Positions 54,508 to 63,894 of a stretch of DNA of 64,000 bases are shown here, piece after piece. How positions within the stretch are numbered: the stretch's first letter is position 1; the number at the start of each line of letters is the position of its first letter. Location of the stretch: contig JADKFX010000001.1 in assembly GCA_016717265.1 (NCBI GenBank), forward strand, positions 1,810,501 through 1,874,500, given 5' to 3'. The translations under genes were made by a program, and so were the position numbers. Below the pieces are notes generated by a model. It did no database searches. It was not told the origin of the DNA and was given only the letters and a program-made list of their open reading frames with translations. Source of the stretch: Saprospiraceae bacterium. GTDB lineage: Bacteria > Bacteroidota > Bacteroidia > Chitinophagales > Saprospiraceae.

Positions 54508-55668
54508 GTGGATTTATCATATATACTTAATGAACTAGGAGAACATCGCGAACAGTATTTTAATGCGATAGCTCCTCCAATAATTCAAACTAGCAATTTT
54601 AAGTTTGATACGGTGGATCAAATGCGCCAACGATTTAAAGATGAATATGGCGGATATATTTATTCAAGGGGTTTAAATCCTACGGTAGATATTTTACGAG
54701 AGAAACTTGCTGCTTTAGATGGAGCTGAAGATGCTTTAGTATTTAATAGTGGTGCTTCCGCAATTTTTTCGTCCGTAGTTCCCTTTGTTTCTAAAGGAGA
54801 TCATATTATTTCAGTTCGGGATCCTTACACCTGGGCACAAAAATTGTTTAATGAGTTCTTACCACGATTTGGGGTAGAAACAACGTATGTAGATGGTACA
54901 AATACTAGTAATTTTGAAAATGCAATTCAAGAAAATACAAAAATTATTTATTTGGAATCTCCTAATAGTTGGGATTTTTCTATCCAACATTTAGCTGCTA
55001 TTGCCACACTTGCAAAACAAAGAAATATATTAACAGTAGTAGATAATAGTTATTGCAGTCCTTATTACCAAAGACCTATTGATTTTGGTATTGACCTCGT
55101 CTTGCAATCAGCCACAAAGTATATTGGAGGGCATAGTGATACGGTTGCTGGGGTTTTAACAGGTAAATCTACTTTGTTGCAAAAGGTTTTTAAATTAGAA
55201 TATCTGACGGCAGGAAATGGTATACAACCTTTTAATGCCTGGTTACTATTGAGAGGATTGCGTACACTTCCTGCAAGAATGGATCGAATTCAGAATACAA
55301 CACATCTTGTCATAGAATTTCTAAAAGGACATCCAAAAATTGAATCTGTTTTATTTCCATGGGATGAGAGTTTCAAACAATATGAACTCGCAAAAAAACA
55401 AATGCGGGGTGCATGTGGATTATTTTCATTTATTGTTAAAACGGATGCCGCTGAAAAGATTGAAAATTTTTGTGAATCTTTAACACATATTTTAATGGCT
55501 GTTAGTTGGGGAGGTCACGAAAGTTTAATCATACCCAGGCTTGCAGGAATTGAACGAAGTGCTTTTGATTCTAAACAAGAGTCGCATCGATTAATACGAA
55601 TGTATGTTGGTCTGGAAGATGCTGATTATTTAATTTCGGATTTGCAACAAGCATTACTCAGACTTTAG
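54508..55668 (+). CDS. Cys/Met-metabolism PLP-dependent enzyme (cystathionine gamma-synthase/beta-lyase-like)
   Basis: This 386-residue fold-type I enzyme starts at GTG 28 bases after the permease stop. The PLP Lys is in QSATKYIGGHSDTVAG. The conserved YSRGLNPTVDILREKLAALDGAEDALVFNSGASAI is the family signature. Other features are VDNSYCSPYYQRPIDFGIDLV and, near the C terminus, MAVSWGGHESLI. The last motif is usual for C-S lyases and synthases; the exact reaction (cystathionine gamma-synthase, beta-lyase or methionine gamma-lyase) is not resolved. The 3' end overlaps the convergent pnuC by 15 bases. Confidence 0.9.
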   Translation: MDLSYILNELGEHREQYFNAIAPPIIQTSNFKFDTVDQMRQRFKDEYGGYIYSRGLNPTVDILREKLAALDGAEDALVFNSGASAIFSSVVPFVSKGDHIISVRDPYTWAQKLFNEFLPRFGVETTYVDGTNTSNFENAIQENTKIIYLESPNSWDFSIQHLAAIATLAKQRNILTVVDNSYCSPYYQRPIDFGIDLVLQSATKYIGGHSDTVAGVLTGKSTLLQKVFKLEYLTAGNGIQPFNAWLLLRGLRTLPARMDRIQNTTHLVIEFLKGHPKIESVLFPWDESFKQYELAKKQMRGACGLFSFIVKTDAAEKIENFCESLTHILMAVSWGGHESLIIPRLAGIERSAFDSKQESHRLIRMYVGLEDADYLISDLQQALLRL

Positions 55669-56310
55669 CATTTGATCTTGTAGCTTTTTTAAATACAACC
55701 ATTCTTTTATTCCATAAATTGCAAGCCCAAGAAATATAAAAAATTCAAGTGCAATAAATAAAATTTCTCTTTGAATGTAGAGATAGACACAGATTATATT
55801 TATAAGGATCCAAAGAATCCAGTTTTCTATTATTCGTTTGGCCAATAAAGTATTTGCAACAATGCTAGAAATTGCAACAAAGGAATCTAAATATGGGTAT
55901 ACAGCAGCAGTTGGAAATAGATTTGGAAATAGCAAATGAATATTCGCTATAAATTTTCCAAATACATAGCTTGCAATAAGGATTAGCAAACTAATATAAA
56001 TTCTTTGTTTGGAAGTAAGATATTTTAAAGGGATTTTATTCGACTTTTCAAATTTCCAAATAATCCAGCCATAAATGCTGATGGAAAAAAAATAAAGCTG
56101 AAGAAACATATCAGAATATAACTGAACATGGTAGTATATAAAAAATGCGGTGGTGACATTCACAAGACCGATAGGCCACGTAAGTATATTTTCCCGGGCA
56201 GCAAAGTAAACTGCAATGATACCAGCAGTTACAGAGATGATTTCAATCAAAGGAATTCCGTATCCTAAAATAGTAAAGACAGGGTCAAACCAATTTACAC
56301 CAAAGTCCAT
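55654..56310 (-). CDS. pnuC: Nicotinamide riboside transporter PnuC family
   Basis: This 218-residue membrane protein, from the start MDFGVNWFDP, has seven hydrophobic helices and the family motifs ENILTWPIGLVNV, YGWIIWKFEKS and LYIQREILFIALEFFIFLGLAIYGIKEWL. PnuC imports nicotinamide riboside by facilitated diffusion; thiamine-transporting relatives have a similar layout, so the vitamin is inferred. The frame is open 19 codons further upstream. No NadR kinase gene is nearby. Confidence 0.85.
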   Translation of the reverse strand: MDFGVNWFDPVFTILGYGIPLIEIISVTAGIIAVYFAARENILTWPIGLVNVTTAFFIYYHVQLYSDMFLQLYFFSISIYGWIIWKFEKSNKIPLKYLTSKQRIYISLLILIASYVFGKFIANIHLLFPNLFPTAAVYPYLDSFVAISSIVANTLLAKRIIENWILWILINIICVYLYIQREILFIALEFFIFLGLAIYGIKEWLYLKKLQDQMLKSE

Positions 56311-56382
56311 TGTCAATAAAAGGTCTGATGAAGATTGCGTATTGTTAATTTGTAAATATAACAACACTGCGATCTATAAAAT

Positions 56383-56431
56383 AAAATTGCACGTGCTCAA
56401 TAGAAAATAATGCAGAACGTGCAATTTTTTT
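56383..56431. terminator. Hairpin between pnuC and the coiled-coil gene, possibly bidirectional
   Basis: Perfect 12-bp stem AAAATTGCACGT / ACGTGCAATTTT with a 22-base loop and A/T runs on both sides. It is upstream of pnuC and just downstream of the coiled-coil gene on the same strand. It most likely ends the transcript coming from the coiled-coil gene. Confidence 0.7.
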
Positions 56432-56445
56432 ATGGCGAATATTAT

Positions 56446-57420
56446 TTATTTAAGTTTTAAAGTACTGGTACCAACTAAATATCCTTTATTAAAAACTTCA
56501 ATTTGATAGACGCCTGCTACAAATGAACCTGGATTTTTAAATTTAGAACAGACTTCTTTTACATCGCTGCTATATTGAGTCATGGCAGACATTGAAAATT
56601 TAATGGTTTCACCATTTTGATCGTTTCTGATAACACCAGAGCCTTCAGATTCGATTGCTTGCGTTTCTCCAGTTGGATTAATAATCCGTATATAAAATTT
56701 TTCAGTACCGGATTCTGTATTTTTATTTACCGTAGTTTTAAAACATACTTCAATAAAATCTGCATCTTTTGCTTTAGATACATCATTTGGTTTTTTGCCT
56801 TCCCGTTCTTCAAATGCATCAACATTGATTTTTTGAATTGGAATTGCGGTTGCACGATTTACTTTGCGACTCAATAAATCTTTTTCCTTTGCGATATTAT
56901 CTTTCTCCGTGTTCAGAGTAGCTTTCGCTTCTGATAGTTGTTGATTTTCAGCGGATTTGGTTTGAACTTCCTGGGTTAATTTCTCTTTATCTGATTTTAA
57001 ACCTGTATTTGCTGTTGCAAGTTCAGCATTTTCAGATTTCAAGCGATTAATTTCAGTTATATATTCTTGTGTTTTAGATTTAATAGTTTCAATTTCTTTG
57101 CGTGCAATGGCAAGATTTTTACTATCTTTTAGTAAGCCAGTAACTTTTTCTTTTTGAATCCGAAGCTCTTCTTTTTGTGTATCAATCACCCGATTCAATT
57201 CTTCATTATTAGTTTTCATATCATTTAAGTCACTTACGGCTTGTTGATATTCTTTATCGAGTTTGGCTTTTGCATCTTCAAGTTGAACTAATTCATTTTC
57301 TTTTGCAAGATTATCTTTTTGAAGATTTGAATTATTTACAAATTGATAGACATTGAATCCAAAAAGTGCAACCAGTAAAATAATTACCAGGGCTTTAACA
57401 TTTTGATTGGAAGTTGACAT
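56446..57420 (-). CDS. Coiled-coil membrane protein of unknown function
   Basis: The protein has 324 residues. A single membrane helix lies near the N terminus (ALVIILLVALFGFNVYQF), then about 160 residues of continuous coiled coil (heptads rich in Lys, Glu, Leu and Asn) follow. The C-terminal globular domain (about 200-324) includes ADFIEVCFKTTVNKNTESG and FVAGVYQIEVFNKGYLVG. I do not recognise the family by name, though similar proteins occur widely in Bacteroidota. A structural or scaffold role in the envelope is possible. It is divergent from the exonuclease gene. Confidence 0.75.
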   Translation of the reverse strand: MSTSNQNVKALVIILLVALFGFNVYQFVNNSNLQKDNLAKENELVQLEDAKAKLDKEYQQAVSDLNDMKTNNEELNRVIDTQKEELRIQKEKVTGLLKDSKNLAIARKEIETIKSKTQEYITEINRLKSENAELATANTGLKSDKEKLTQEVQTKSAENQQLSEAKATLNTEKDNIAKEKDLLSRKVNRATAIPIQKINVDAFEEREGKKPNDVSKAKDADFIEVCFKTTVNKNTESGTEKFYIRIINPTGETQAIESEGSGVIRNDQNGETIKFSMSAMTQYSSDVKEVCSKFKNPGSFVAGVYQIEVFNKGYLVGTSTLKLK

Positions 57421-57528
57421 AATACTGTTTTTTTTTATTTATTGTGTAAATTTAACTACATAAACGGTAAATAGCTTAATTTTAATATGATTTAGTAAAA
57501 AATCAGGGAAAACCCTTACTATAATATT

Positions 57529-58245
57529 ATGGAACTTAATAATGTATTATTTATTGATATTGAAACCGTTAGTCAGTATCCAAGCTATAATCAACTGAAT
57601 AATCACTGGCAAGCTTTATTTGAACGTAAAATACGTTATTTTCAAGAAAAGGAGCCTGAAAAGAGCTTAGATCAGTTATATAATGAGAAAGCTGCCATTT
57701 ATGCAGAATTTGGAAAAATTATATGCATTGGCTTAGGTTTTTTTAACAAAGGAGTATTAAGAATTAAGACCATTTCAGGAGTTGATGAGGAAACTATCCT
57801 AATTGACTTTTTTAGTTTAATATCCCAACATTTTAATAATCCTGACAAGAATATCCTTTGCGGCCATAATATTCGGGAATTTGACATCCCATATATTTGT
57901 CGGAGAGCTATAATCCATAACCTGCAATTGCCAGCGATTTTAAATATTTCGAATCGTAAACCCTGGGAATTAAAGTTTATGGCCGATACTTTGGACATGT
58001 GGAAATTTGGAGATCAAAAGAATTTTATTTCACTTGAATTGTTAGCCGCATGTTTGGAATTGGAAAGTTCAAAAGGAGACCTCGACGGAAGTAAAGTAGG
58101 TGAAGTTTATTATCAGGATCAGGATCTTGACCGAATTGCAAAGTATTGTGCACAAGATGTTTGGGTGACTTCAAACGTTTATTTAAGGATGAATCATCTT
58201 CCAGCAAAAGAATGGGATGAAGTGCATTTTGCAGATTTTAAGTAG
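57529..58245 (+). CDS. DEDDy 3'-5' exonuclease, PolB-like
   Basis: This 238-residue protein shows the DEDD exonuclease residues: Asp10 and Glu12 in FIDIETV, Asp in HNIREFDIPYICRR, and the Tyr/Asp pair in YCAQDVWVT. This is the DEDDy subtype found in family B polymerase proofreading domains and stand-alone proteins annotated as predicted PolB-like exonucleases. It lacks a polymerase domain. A DNA repair role is likely but not shown. It stands alone and is divergent from the coiled-coil gene. Confidence 0.85.
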   Translation: MELNNVLFIDIETVSQYPSYNQLNNHWQALFERKIRYFQEKEPEKSLDQLYNEKAAIYAEFGKIICIGLGFFNKGVLRIKTISGVDEETILIDFFSLISQHFNNPDKNILCGHNIREFDIPYICRRAIIHNLQLPAILNISNRKPWELKFMADTLDMWKFGDQKNFISLELLAACLELESSKGDLDGSKVGEVYYQDQDLDRIAKYCAQDVWVTSNVYLRMNHLPAKEWDEVHFADFK

Positions 58246-58347
58246 CTAATATATTATCAAAACAATTATACAATTTGAAAGAATCAGACTCTAGGTTGAT
58301 GGCTTATCTTTACTTGAGGTCTTCAAAATCTCATAAACTCAACCACC

Positions 58348-59244
58348 ATGAAAAGATACCTAGTCTCTTCCTTGTGTTTCCTTTTCTCTTTAAATGTTGT
58401 CATTGCCCAGCAATGTATAGATACTGTTAGCAATAGTTTGACTTTGCTCAGCAAAAAGCCAGAATCAGGAAACGATTGTTCATTTTCCGTTCAATTTTGT
58501 GTTCGAAAAACTTCTGCAGAAGCAGATCACATTTTATATAGTGTAAATTATAGTTATGGAACACTATATAGGACGATTTATATTCCAAATGTTCCCGTTG
58601 GCACCATCATTTGTCAGACCTTTGATTTTATTGCCAATTGTGATTCCAAAGCACAATTTCATGCACATGGTAAGACTGTGAGTCATGTTTTATGTGGTGC
58701 AGTACAGGATATGGTAGTGTTGCCGATTCGGTTGTTAAGCTTTACGGCGGAACAAGATAAAATAGGAGCCGTTCACCTTAAATGGCTTACTGCTAGTGAA
58801 TCGAATGTTTCACATTTTGTAATTCAACAAAGTAAGGATGGTAAATTCTTTAATGACATCGCAAAATTGAAAGCAACAGGTGATAGTAAGATCCTGAAAT
58901 CATATTCTCACGAGGTAAAAACCAGTGGAATTGGAACTGGAAATTCAACTATTTATTTTCGTTTAAAATCAGTGGATCGGGATGAAACTTTTAATTATAG
59001 TCAAATTATTTACATAGGTAAAAAAGAAAAAAATAAAATTGAAATTTATCCAAATCCAAGTTCTCATGTACTCAATTTAGGTTTCGATTTTTTGGAGGGT
59101 GATCAGTTGTCAATGACAACTATTCATGGTCAAAAGGTTCCCCTACATTGGCTAGATGAAAAGACCTTAGATATACAGGAATTGCAAAATGGGATATATT
59201 TTCTAATATATCAAAATGATGTCATAAAATTTCTTAAAAATTGA
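58348..59244 (+). CDS. Small secreted protein with T9SS sorting domain, function unknown
   Basis: This 298-residue protein has a signal peptide (MKRYLVSSLCFLFSLNVVIAQ) and an 110-residue Cys-containing domain unlike known families. The LPIRLLSFTAE...KWLTASE...FVIQQSKDG module follows, and then a T9SS tail (IYPNPSSHVLNLGF...). Its second half resembles that of the protein at 11194-12414. The first half has the sequence FCVRKTSAEADHI... and paired Cys residues; a binding role is a guess. A strong terminator follows. Confidence 0.75.
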   Translation: MKRYLVSSLCFLFSLNVVIAQQCIDTVSNSLTLLSKKPESGNDCSFSVQFCVRKTSAEADHILYSVNYSYGTLYRTIYIPNVPVGTIICQTFDFIANCDSKAQFHAHGKTVSHVLCGAVQDMVVLPIRLLSFTAEQDKIGAVHLKWLTASESNVSHFVIQQSKDGKFFNDIAKLKATGDSKILKSYSHEVKTSGIGTGNSTIYFRLKSVDRDETFNYSQIIYIGKKEKNKIEIYPNPSSHVLNLGFDFLEGDQLSMTTIHGQKVPLHWLDEKTLDIQELQNGIYFLIYQNDVIKFLKN

Positions 59245-59266
59245 GCTAACCTTGTTCCATTAAATT

Positions 59267-59293
59267 AAGCTGCATTATTGCAGCTTTTTTTTT
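59267..59293 (+). terminator. Terminator after the small T9SS protein gene
   Basis: Perfect 8-bp stem AAGCTGCA / TGCAGCTT with a four-base loop and a T-run of about ten, just before rpe. Confidence 0.85.
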
Positions 59294-59315
59294 ATATTTG
59301 AGCTTTCCAAATGAT

Positions 59316-59984
59316 ATGCATTTAATAGCCCCTTCCTTATTGAGTTGTGATTTTCTTCGTATTGGTGAAGAAGTAAAAATGATTAATGGAAGTCAGGCAG
59401 ATTGGTTTCATTTGGACGTTATGGATGGTCGCTTTGTTCCAAATCTATCGTTTGGCTTGCCTGTTATTTCAGCCATTAAAAAAATTTCCGAAAAACCTTT
59501 GGATGTCCATTTAATGATTGTGGAACCTGATAAGTTTATATCAGATTTCCGGAAAGCTGGGGCAGATATTATTTCTATTCACTATGAAGCATGCCTCCAT
59601 TTACATCGTTGTATACAACTGATTAAAGAACAAGGTGCAATGGCAGGTGTAGCCATTAATCCGCATACTCCGGTTCATTTATTGTTTGATATTCTGGAGG
59701 ATATTGATGTCGTTTGTATGATGTCTGTTAATCCTGGATTTGGCGGACAAAAATTTATCTACCGTACCTTACAAAAGATTAAAGATTTAAAAACAGAGAT
59801 TACAAATCGGAATCTTAAGGTTAAAATTGAAATAGATGGTGGTGTTGGATTGCAAAATGCAGAAGTTATATTAAAAGCAGGAGCAGATGTTTTAGTTGCA
59901 GGCAATGCAGTATTTGGAGATCCAAATCCACTCGATGTTATTTCTAAATTGAAATCCATTGCAGTTAACACTTTTGAATTTTAA
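59316..59984 (+). CDS. rpe: Ribulose-phosphate 3-epimerase
   Basis: This 222-residue pentose-phosphate enzyme interconverts ribulose-5-phosphate and xylulose-5-phosphate in a TIM barrel. Motifs: APSLLSCDFLRIGEEV, HLDVMDGRFVPNLSFG, MSVNPGFGGQKFI and EIDGGVG, with phosphate-binding VAGNAVFG. The start is the ATG giving MHLIAPSLLS; a TTG six codons earlier lies in the terminator tail of the previous gene and is less likely. The next gene starts 39 bases later. Confidence 0.95.
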   Translation: MHLIAPSLLSCDFLRIGEEVKMINGSQADWFHLDVMDGRFVPNLSFGLPVISAIKKISEKPLDVHLMIVEPDKFISDFRKAGADIISIHYEACLHLHRCIQLIKEQGAMAGVAINPHTPVHLLFDILEDIDVVCMMSVNPGFGGQKFIYRTLQKIKDLKTEITNRNLKVKIEIDGGVGLQNAEVILKAGADVLVAGNAVFGDPNPLDVISKLKSIAVNTFEF

Positions 59985-60023
59985 TTTGCGTTTTGTACGT
60001 ATACAAATTCATAATACGAGTAA

Positions 60024-62555
60024 ATGAATCAATTTAAGAATAAAATTTATATTCTCTTTTTATTTGTTTTGATTCTAAATGGATTTCTTACCGCACAGAC
60101 TAAGTTGTATGAAATAAAAGGTAAAATCCTGGATCTGGATGACCAGATTCCGCTTGAATTTGCAAGTATTTATATCGCAGAAACTGCTTATTTTACGGAG
60201 AGTGATAGTTATGGAAATTTCAAAATTGAAGTTCCTGAAAGCGATCGACTAGTTTTAAAGTGTAATCGACTAGGCTACCAAGTAAAGGAGATTGTGTTAA
60301 AATGGAAAGATCTTGAATCAAATATTCAGTTAACCATTTATTTGCAGAAAATAATTAATAAAGAAGTTGAAATTCGCGATCGCAGAACAGATCAAAGTAT
60401 CAATATAAAGGAGAAAGCAAGTTCTTTTGAATTATTGCCAACGGTGAGTGGAAATTTAGAAAGTGTACTTCCATCCATTGCTTTAGGTGTAAGAAGCAGT
60501 GCAGGAGGTGAATTGTCATCTCAATATAGTGTTCGCGGAGGTTCTTATGATGAAAATTTAGTTTTTGTAAATGATTTTGAGGTGTTCAGACCTCAATTAA
60601 TTCGAAATGGACAACAAGAAGGATTGTCTTTTCCAAATCCTGATTTAATCAAAGAATTAAATTTTTCATCTGGAGGATTTGAATCTAAATATGGTGATAA
60701 GCAGTCTTCTGTTTTAGATATTAAATATAAAATTCCTGATTCCATAAGAGGGAGTGCAGTTCTAAGTGCATTGGGTGCGAGTGCACATTTAGAAGGTTCC
60801 ATGCAATTTAATAAATCCAGTTCTTCAAAGTTTAGATATTTAATTGGAGCCAGATATAAAACAACAAAATATTTATTAGGCAGTTTGGATGTTGAAGGTG
60901 AGTATCAACCCAATTTTTTAGACATTCAGTCTTATTTGTCTTATGACTTTAGTAGAACTTTGAAATTAGCTGTAATTGGTAATTTGAATAAAAGTATTTA
61001 CCAATTAATTCCAGAATCAGCATCTGTTGCAAAAGGTTCTTTTTTTCAAGTAATAAATTTGAATACTGCATTTGAAGGCTCGGAAAAAGATATATTCGAA
61101 CAAAATATGGCTGGATTAAGTTTGACTTTTGTGCCACAAAACACTAAAACTCCCTATTTTATAAAATTTCTTTCATCATTGTACAGTGGATTTGAAGCCG
61201 AACAATTTGATATATTAGGGTACTATAGATTAGTGGAAGTAGAAGCTGGAAATACAGATGAGTCTGGAAAAGAAGTTAAACTTTGGGGGGAAGGAACACA
61301 ACATACTTATAGTCGGAATTTTTTAACAAGTACAGTGCATCATCAAGAGCTAAGAGGCGGTATTGACTTGCCTTCAAAGAATCATCCGGTTTCTCATTTC
61401 ATTCAATGGGGTTTATTTTTTAGACAAGAGTTCTTTAAAGATAAAATTAATGAATGGGAGCGATTAGATTCTGCTGGATTTGCATTGCCTTACCGCGAAG
61501 ATGCATTGGTTTTAAATTATGTTTATAAATCAGTGAATGATTTTCATAATGAGAAAGTAGCCTTTTGGCTGCAGGATGAAATGCAATGGCTTGGATCCGG
61601 TAAACATTTAATTAAGTGGACACCAGGATTGCGAATGCATCATGCAGCATTAAATGGTGAATGGATTTTCAATCCGCGTTTGAAGATCGAATGGATTCCG
61701 ATTAGAGATCCACATAATACGCGTTGTTATGTTTCCGGAGGATTGTATCACCAAGTGCCCTTTTATCGCGAATTTAGAGCTTTAGATGGCAGCTTGAATC
61801 TTGATGTAAAATCCCAAAAATCTATGCATCTGGTGGCAGGAATACAAAAAGATTTTTTTATGCGGAAAATTAGCCCTTCAAAATTCAAATGGGTATCTGA
61901 ATTTTATTACAAGAAATTGTGGGATATGGTTTCATATGAACTGGATAATGTTAGGATCCGATATTCTGCTAATAATGATTCTGAAGGCTATGCAATAGGT
62001 TGGGATAATCGGATTAATGGAGAGTTTGTACCGGGGGTTGAATCTTGGGTAAATCTTTCATTTCTAAGAACCCGGGAAAAAATTAACGGGGTTCAGCATA
62101 AAGAACGAGACATTCAAAATCCAGAAGGACAAACAGTGGCTGATGTTCCTAGGCCAACAGATCAGTTTTTTGCGCTTGGTTTATTTTTTCAGGATTATTT
62201 ACCGGGAAATGAAAACATAAAAATGCATTTGAATATTAATATAGCGAGTGGCTTGCCTTATGGATTGAAAGGGGATAATTTGGTATATCGGAATGAAAAA
62301 CGTTTTAAAGCCTACCATAGAGCCGATATAGGATTTTCTTTTTTAATGTGGAATCGAAAAAATTTACCAAGACATCCAAATCATCTATTGCGTTTTACAC
62401 GCCAGGCATGGTTAAGTTTAGAAGTTTTTAATTTATTAAAGGTAAAAAATGAAGCTTCTATTAGTTGGATTAAGTCACTTTATAATTATCAATTTGCGAT
62501 TCCAAATTATCTTAGCTCGCGCAGAATAAATTTAAAACTGCGCTTTGATTTTTAA
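60024..62555 (+). CDS. TonB-dependent outer-membrane receptor
   Basis: This 843-residue receptor has a signal peptide (residues 1-24, ...NGFLTAQ) and a carboxypeptidase-regulatory-like N-terminal domain (KGKILDLDDQIPLEFASIYIAET...). The plug domain contains SQYSVRGGSYDENLVFVNDFEVFRP and SSGGFESKYGDKQSSVLDI. A beta-barrel follows, ending in aromatic LKLRFDF. No SusD partner gene follows and the length is shorter than SusC (about 1000), so an iron, cofactor or small-molecule transporter is more likely than glycan import. It depends on a TonB protein, for which the gene at 51365 is a candidate. Confidence 0.9.
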   Translation: MNQFKNKIYILFLFVLILNGFLTAQTKLYEIKGKILDLDDQIPLEFASIYIAETAYFTESDSYGNFKIEVPESDRLVLKCNRLGYQVKEIVLKWKDLESNIQLTIYLQKIINKEVEIRDRRTDQSINIKEKASSFELLPTVSGNLESVLPSIALGVRSSAGGELSSQYSVRGGSYDENLVFVNDFEVFRPQLIRNGQQEGLSFPNPDLIKELNFSSGGFESKYGDKQSSVLDIKYKIPDSIRGSAVLSALGASAHLEGSMQFNKSSSSKFRYLIGARYKTTKYLLGSLDVEGEYQPNFLDIQSYLSYDFSRTLKLAVIGNLNKSIYQLIPESASVAKGSFFQVINLNTAFEGSEKDIFEQNMAGLSLTFVPQNTKTPYFIKFLSSLYSGFEAEQFDILGYYRLVEVEAGNTDESGKEVKLWGEGTQHTYSRNFLTSTVHHQELRGGIDLPSKNHPVSHFIQWGLFFRQEFFKDKINEWERLDSAGFALPYREDALVLNYVYKSVNDFHNEKVAFWLQDEMQWLGSGKHLIKWTPGLRMHHAALNGEWIFNPRLKIEWIPIRDPHNTRCYVSGGLYHQVPFYREFRALDGSLNLDVKSQKSMHLVAGIQKDFFMRKISPSKFKWVSEFYYKKLWDMVSYELDNVRIRYSANNDSEGYAIGWDNRINGEFVPGVESWVNLSFLRTREKINGVQHKERDIQNPEGQTVADVPRPTDQFFALGLFFQDYLPGNENIKMHLNINIASGLPYGLKGDNLVYRNEKRFKAYHRADIGFSFLMWNRKNLPRHPNHLLRFTRQAWLSLEVFNLLKVKNEASISWIKSLYNYQFAIPNYLSSRRINLKLRFDF

Positions 62556-62581
62556 TGGTTTAAATTTTATGAAAAGCGGGT

Positions 62582-63106
62582 TTATTCTTTCTCATAAATT
62601 GAAATATAATCGGCTACCAAACCACTTTGTGAGCTCAATGATATTTCAAAACGGGTATTTGATGGTACTACTAAATCTTCTTTAAAATGGTATTCTTGCC
62701 ATTCATTTGAAAATATATAGATGGATTTTGTTAACAAACAATCCGGATTATTATCCAATGCCACATAATTTAAAATCCCACCGCAAACTTTACTAATTAA
62801 TGAAACATTTAATTTTATTGGATGATCAAAGGGACCAAACTGTTTTGCAAAATGTGGATAGAAACAGCCACCAAAAACCAGTACAGAGTGCTTTCCGAAA
62901 CTTCCTAGAAAGGAGTCAACTTTCCAAATATAATCTGATTGAATTTCCCAATCTTGAATTTCAGCTTCCGTTTCAAAACTGTTGGTATAGAGAAAATGTG
63001 CAGGGGAAATAGTATGATCAGATACATCAATCGAACAACCAAACAAGAGCAAACATGCTGTTTTTAGTAGATTCGGTAGTTTTAAAAAGCTTCTTATTAA
63101 AGTCAT
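62582..63106 (-). CDS. Uncharacterised small lipoprotein
   Basis: This 174-residue protein has a lipoprotein signal ending LLLFGC (Cys24) and a domain with strand-like patterns: NSFETEAEIQDWEIQSDYIW, SLISKVCGGILNYVALDNN and FEISLSSQSGLVADYISIYE. The layout resembles choice-of-anchor or galactose-binding-like domains, but no family is certain. It is convergent with the TonB-dependent receptor gene. Confidence 0.7.
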   Translation of the reverse strand: MTLIRSFLKLPNLLKTACLLLFGCSIDVSDHTISPAHFLYTNSFETEAEIQDWEIQSDYIWKVDSFLGSFGKHSVLVFGGCFYPHFAKQFGPFDHPIKLNVSLISKVCGGILNYVALDNNPDCLLTKSIYIFSNEWQEYHFKEDLVVPSNTRFEISLSSQSGLVADYISIYEKE

Positions 63107-63187
63107 TGTAATTCAATGTGAATCAATCAAATATACGCCAAAAAAGTATTTTCAAGAGGATTTATTGAAATATTGAAGAAATTAATT

Positions 63188-63195
63188 TACTTTTG
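63188..63195 (+). promoter_or_regulatory. Likely -7 element of the rpsP promoter
   Basis: TACTTTTG matches TAnnTTTG exactly and lies about 70 bases before the rpsP ATG. A TTG-rich stretch (TTGAAATATTGAAG) about 20-25 bases upstream may serve as the -33 region. Confidence 0.5.
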
Positions 63196-63266
63196 CGGTC
63201 CTTAAAGTCGGCGGTGTCTGTTTTCAGAGTAAGCCGATTCGGGTCTAATTTTTTAAAACACAACAA

Positions 63267-63737
63267 ATGGCCGTTAAAATCAGATTACAGCGTAAGGGTC
63301 GCAAAAAAGCCCCATTTTATCACATCGTGATAGCCGATTCAAGATCTCCAAGAGACGGAAGATTTATTGAAAAAATCGGAATTTACAATCCAATTACTAA
63401 GCCTGCTACAGTAGAAATTGACCGGGATAAAGCCTTTGAATGGTTAATGAAAGGTGCGCAACCAACAGATACATTAAATGCAATTTTGCGTTATAAAGGA
63501 GTACTTTATCGCAAACATTTGAGCCGCGGTGTATCCAAAGGTGCATTAACTCAAGAGAAAGCTGACCAAATGTACCAAGATTGGATCGCTGCAAAAGAAG
63601 GTAGTATCACACAAAAAGTGGAAGCTAGAAAACAAGAAGTTACTGATTTTCATAAAAAAATGAGTGGTGAAGCTAAAGTGGCGGCTCCAATAGAAGTAGC
63701 AACGGAAGAAAAATCAGCGAGTACAGAAGAAGAATAA
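63267..63737 (+). CDS. rpsP: 30S ribosomal protein S16
   Basis: This 156-residue ribosomal protein starts MAVKIRLQRKGRKKAPFYHIVIADSR, the standard S16 pattern, and continues with FIEKIGIYNP and AFEWLMKGAQPTDTLNAIL. The core is about 80 residues. A Glu/Ala/Lys-rich tail of some 60 residues follows (...EKSASTEEE), longer than in E. coli S16 but common in Bacteroidota. A TAnnTTTG element precedes it and a hairpin follows. Confidence 0.97.
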   Translation: MAVKIRLQRKGRKKAPFYHIVIADSRSPRDGRFIEKIGIYNPITKPATVEIDRDKAFEWLMKGAQPTDTLNAILRYKGVLYRKHLSRGVSKGALTQEKADQMYQDWIAAKEGSITQKVEARKQEVTDFHKKMSGEAKVAAPIEVATEEKSASTEEE

Positions 63738-63832
63738 TATTCTGAGATAATTATTATTAAAAACTTTTTAAGTTGATTATAGTATTTTATCTGTTAGATA
63801 ATTTCGAATAATTAATAAAAACAAAATATATT

Positions 63833-63868
63833 GAACCTGGACAGGCCTTGTTTCCTTCCAGGTTCTTT
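63833..63868 (+). terminator. Possible terminator after rpsP
   Basis: Stem GAACCTGG / CCAGGTTC with a 17-base loop, then CTTTC. The T-run is short, so the terminator is only moderately supported. Confidence 0.5.
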
Positions 63869-63894
63869 CATTGTAAATAATTAAAATCTCGCTT

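Noticed and set aside
60024..62555. SusC-type glycan receptor
   Set aside because: No SusD gene next to it and the protein is shorter than SusC; a general TonB-dependent receptor is the safer call.
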